This document shows positions 61,396-64,000 of a stretch of 64,000 nt of DNA, piece after piece (the stretch's first letter is position 1; each line of letters starts with the position of its first letter). The DNA is from Gracilaria domingensis (Eukaryota; Rhodophyta; Florideophyceae; Gracilariales; Gracilariaceae). The position numbers were made by a program, and so were the translations under genes. The stretch spans positions 124,001-188,000 of the forward strand of contig VCMS01000043.1 of NCBI GenBank assembly GCA_022539475.1. Reading direction: 5' to 3'. The notes under the pieces are model-generated. The model had not been told where the DNA came from. It saw only the letters and a program-made list of their open reading frames with translations, and did not search any database.

Positions 61396-62612
61396 TTTTG
61401 TAATCAACAGATTAACAGTCGTTGGGACGACTTTTATGATAATCGCAGGGACACAGCCGTGACCTGCCTGGAAGATATATACACCCGAAGACGCAGAATT
61501 CCGCTAAAGCGTGCCTGCAGCTGTGCGAAGTTTCTAAGAGAGTATTTTGGGGGAAGTTCCTATCTTTGCGCGCATATAAGAAGTGTCCAGTCCTCGTTGT
61601 GGGGTGTACGAAACCAGTGATCTCTTGAAAACTATGAAGAATCTCAGCGAGAATCTGACGTCAAGATTGATCTCTTACAAGACGACGGTCGCTCGAAACG
61701 TGGTGCAGACTACTCCCGGAGTAACTTTTCCGCTCCACAAAGCTGTCTTGCATGCAAGATCTTCCGTAAAGACAACTTTTGCGGTGCACTTACAGGAATA
61801 GAGTATATATGGTACAAGCATTGACGCCTTTACAGAGTAAAATATAGAGTCCCGATGCCGGTGAACCGCCTATCCACGATTGTGACTTCACCAACTGTAC
61901 CTTTGTATGGTACGAACGAACAATAGAACCGGAGGTAAGGGTTACCTTCGTAGATACCGGGAGTAGCACGATCCGGGCATTCGAGGTGGAAAGTGCACCG
62001 TGCAATCGAAATTCTGTATCTCGTGTCTCAAAAAGTCGATCTGGAGTTCTTTTTTACCTATCCAGCAGATCCAATGGCACCGTTATTCGTTCGTTCTGCG
62101 CAAGGCTCCCAGCTGCTGCTCTTCCTATCCTTCTCTTTCTCTCTTGTATGAATATACCGTCGGTAACTCTACCTCTCTGATGGCGACGTTGCGTTGAGTC
62201 ATTCTGTTCAAGGAAGCGTTCTCTCACAACGTGGGACAGCTCCCTATGAGGCATCTTGTCATTATCTCGTCTACATGTAACTAACCTGACCTTCCCGAAA
62301 AAGGGAAAGCGCCATATGCCGTGTGTCTTCGTTTCACGTTCGGTAGTGGTCAGTCCACACAGAAGGCCATAATTTCTTCTCACATCTCGCCCTTGTTTCG
62401 CGGGCGGAATCCATAGGGGTCTGTCTGTGATGGAGACATGGCAGCTGTAAACTGCCACTAGAGGTAGACTCTTATGATTTCTTCCGGTCACCTAAGGTTG
62501 ATGATTGGCGTGTAGAGTGGACTACGACGTCGAGCAATGCTTTGGAAACACTGAGGAGTGAAATTTGAAACCGGGCATCATCAATATGAACGAAGACGCC
62601 CACACAACCGCA
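61396..62612. other. Gene-poor region
   Basis: A 1.2 kb stretch with only short frames. The 5' part should contain the promoter of the putative organelle protein. Nothing else is recognised. Confidence 0.45.
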
Positions 62613-62671
62613 AAGATTGTTGGCGTTTCTGACGAGAGAGAACTTTCTGTCAAGAAAGTTCTACTTCAACC
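62613..62671 (+). repeat. Two-hairpin repeat, copy 3
   Basis: AGATTGTTGGCGTTTCTGACGAGAGAG is followed by the near-perfect hairpin GAACTTTCT-GTCA-AGAAAGTTC. It matches the minus strand at 31919-31976 closely and 16837-16892 in layout. It has no coding potential. Confidence 0.7.
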
Positions 62672-63355
62672 TAGGTTTTTCTACAAGTGGTTCTCGCTCG
62701 CTACTAATACTACGAACTGATGAGGATGATCTCTAGTCAATGTAGAATATCTAAATACAGGTATCTTTGCGTATGTTGGATGTCACGAGTCATCTTTCGG
62801 TTAAACAAAAGCGGACTCGCTCTGTCAGGAGCGTGCCAAGTTTCTCACGGACGATAGAGCTGCCTGGAAAGGCTGAAGTTACAATGGCACATTTCGTTTT
62901 TTAACGAGACATGTGCCATCATTTAACCTTGTACCCCTTACCGTCGGTACATGCAGCTGCATATGTGGAAGACAAGACTTTGCAGTGCCAAACTTTGGCA
63001 ACAAGAAATTACAGTACCGACGGTACAGTACTGTCCGAAACAACAGGAAGGGCGATCGCGACGCTGTGCTAGAAAGCCAGGAGTTTCTGTGTCGTTAAAG
63101 CGTTGTTCAGAGGCACTCCGGGGCACAACATGCTACTCGTCCTTCTTAGCGCTCAAGTCACCATCGCATCTTAATATCTCCTTTTGCGCATAAAACGCTG
63201 GCAGGATAAAGAAACGAAACACGACAAGTGTGAAACTAAGCGAGCAATCAACTTTGCTTCTCTTGCTTTATCAAAGGATTGCATAAGCTCGGACACGCCG
63301 CGCCGCAAAGATGAGACCGTTTTGCATTTGCTTTCACACCCAAGCGCCTTTTGGG
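62672..63355. other. Gene-poor region with GTACCG palindromes
   Basis: TACCGTCGGTAC (62939-62950) and GTACCGACGGTAC (63014-63026) are each self-complementary and about 75 bp apart, possibly ends of a small decayed element. No gene is supported. Confidence 0.4.
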
Positions 63356-64000
63356 CAGGGGTGAGACGCAATCGATTGCTCGTACATCTATAGCGATTTG
63401 CACTTCAAAAATCTAGATTGCAAAACAACCATCACAACTGCAACGGCAAAGATTGATGCAGTCACAATCTCGATTGAAACGATTCATGCAATGCTACTCC
63501 TGTTGTATGAATGGGTTTGGGCCGTGCAACCCCTGGTACATGCTATTCACGTTGACTTGTCGTCGTCTCCTTTGGGCGTCTACTTTACATTGCGTTTTCT
63601 TAAGCTTGATTGTAAAGTGCTTTTTATTGGCTTGTTGATTTCGAAGCGGACTGCGATTGCTGCTGGATTCGCAAATCACAGAAATTTGCAATGTCCATCA
63701 GGGTTGCAAATGAGTGATGTGATGCAAGCGTGATTGGCATCCAAGACTGATTCTGCCATTGATTGCAACAGATGCAATCAGCAACAGTCGGGTTGGTGCT
63801 ATCTACGCGTGCCAAGCTGTCGATAATAATTATGCATGCAATGCAAGGATGAATGAGCTTTTGATTGGAGAATAAAGCGTATATTGTAACGGTGTAAGTT
63901 TGGAGTGCCACAAAGTGGCGAAGACGGTTTTGTTCCCTCTACTAGCTAGGCTATAGCTATTATAAAAGTGGGCACCTTTGACAGCGGCAGCCGTCTGATT
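63356..64000. mobile_element. Partial second copy of the hAT-like element
   Basis: The segment starting at 63356 reads CAGGGGTGAGACGCAATCGATTGCT over 25 bp. It differs at only two positions from the reversed right end of the element at 15897-16554. Downstream DNA to about 63780 keeps the family's GATTGCA/TGCAATC motif richness. No second end or clear target-site duplication is found, so the copy is truncated, diverged, or continues past the window. Confidence 0.5.

Noticed and set aside
62630-62672. CTGACGAG followed by a hairpin suggested a hammerhead ribozyme (CUGANGA core)
   Set aside because: The GAAA core is not preceded by the expected C closing stem II, no third stem with a cleavage site is found, and the copy at 16860 has lost the CUGA core.

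Overview
This 64 kb window is nuclear DNA from a eukaryote. I count 21 well-supported protein genes plus a few weaker ones, on both strands, with no operons. Most coding regions are single exons. Where introns are needed to restore a conserved protein they are short (about 85-117 nt, GT...AG). The gene set is consistent with a plastid-bearing protist, and a red alga is my best guess at low confidence. The evidence is sparse introns, a fused OPRT-ODC UMP synthase, a gamma-carbonic-anhydrase-like complex I protein, a plant-like small complex I subunit, an animal-type Na+/K+ P-type ATPase and a small protein with a transit-like N-terminus. No rRNA, tRNA, prokaryotic feature or CRISPR array was found.

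Layout: 1-2.9 kb has no supported gene. 2.9-7.9 kb holds a SANT/Myb-like protein, a PAP2 phosphatase-like protein and a bubblegum-type acyl-CoA synthetase; from about 4.2 to 6.3 kb the DNA is extremely GC-rich, and the boundary lies inside the acyl-CoA synthetase gene. 8-15 kb holds two membrane proteins, a GT14 glycosyltransferase and a CAMK/SnRK-like kinase. 15.9-16.55 kb is a complete non-autonomous hAT-like transposon. 17-24.5 kb holds a C69 peptidase, a gamma-CA-like protein, a TMEM198-like protein, Fcf2 and a complex I subunit. 24.6-30.7 kb is one giant Dopey/DOP1 gene. 31-36 kb has an orphan three-exon gene, a RING-CH E3 ligase with a duplicated 3' end, and a cluster of pogo/Tigger-like DNA transposon remains. 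36.7-46 kb holds a MoeA-type molybdenum cofactor enzyme, a small basic protein, a long gene-poor stretch, a SLC35-type transporter and a proline iminopeptidase. 46.6-50.1 kb carries the most unusual gene: a pseudokinase, an ANTH-like domain, a coiled coil and a TKL-type kinase in one locus, broken by one frame change. 50.9-61.4 kb holds UMP synthase, a SAC3/LENG8 protein, the Na+/K+-type ATPase and a putative organelle membrane protein. The last 2.6 kb is repeat-bearing and gene-poor.

The genes are mostly unrelated housekeeping functions: lipid activation, pyrimidine and Moco synthesis, respiratory complex I, rRNA processing, Golgi/endosome traffic and ion transport. The candidates for new biology are the kinase fusion, a repeat family with a conserved two-hairpin layout, and catalytic-residue losses in the PAP2 and ATPase genes.
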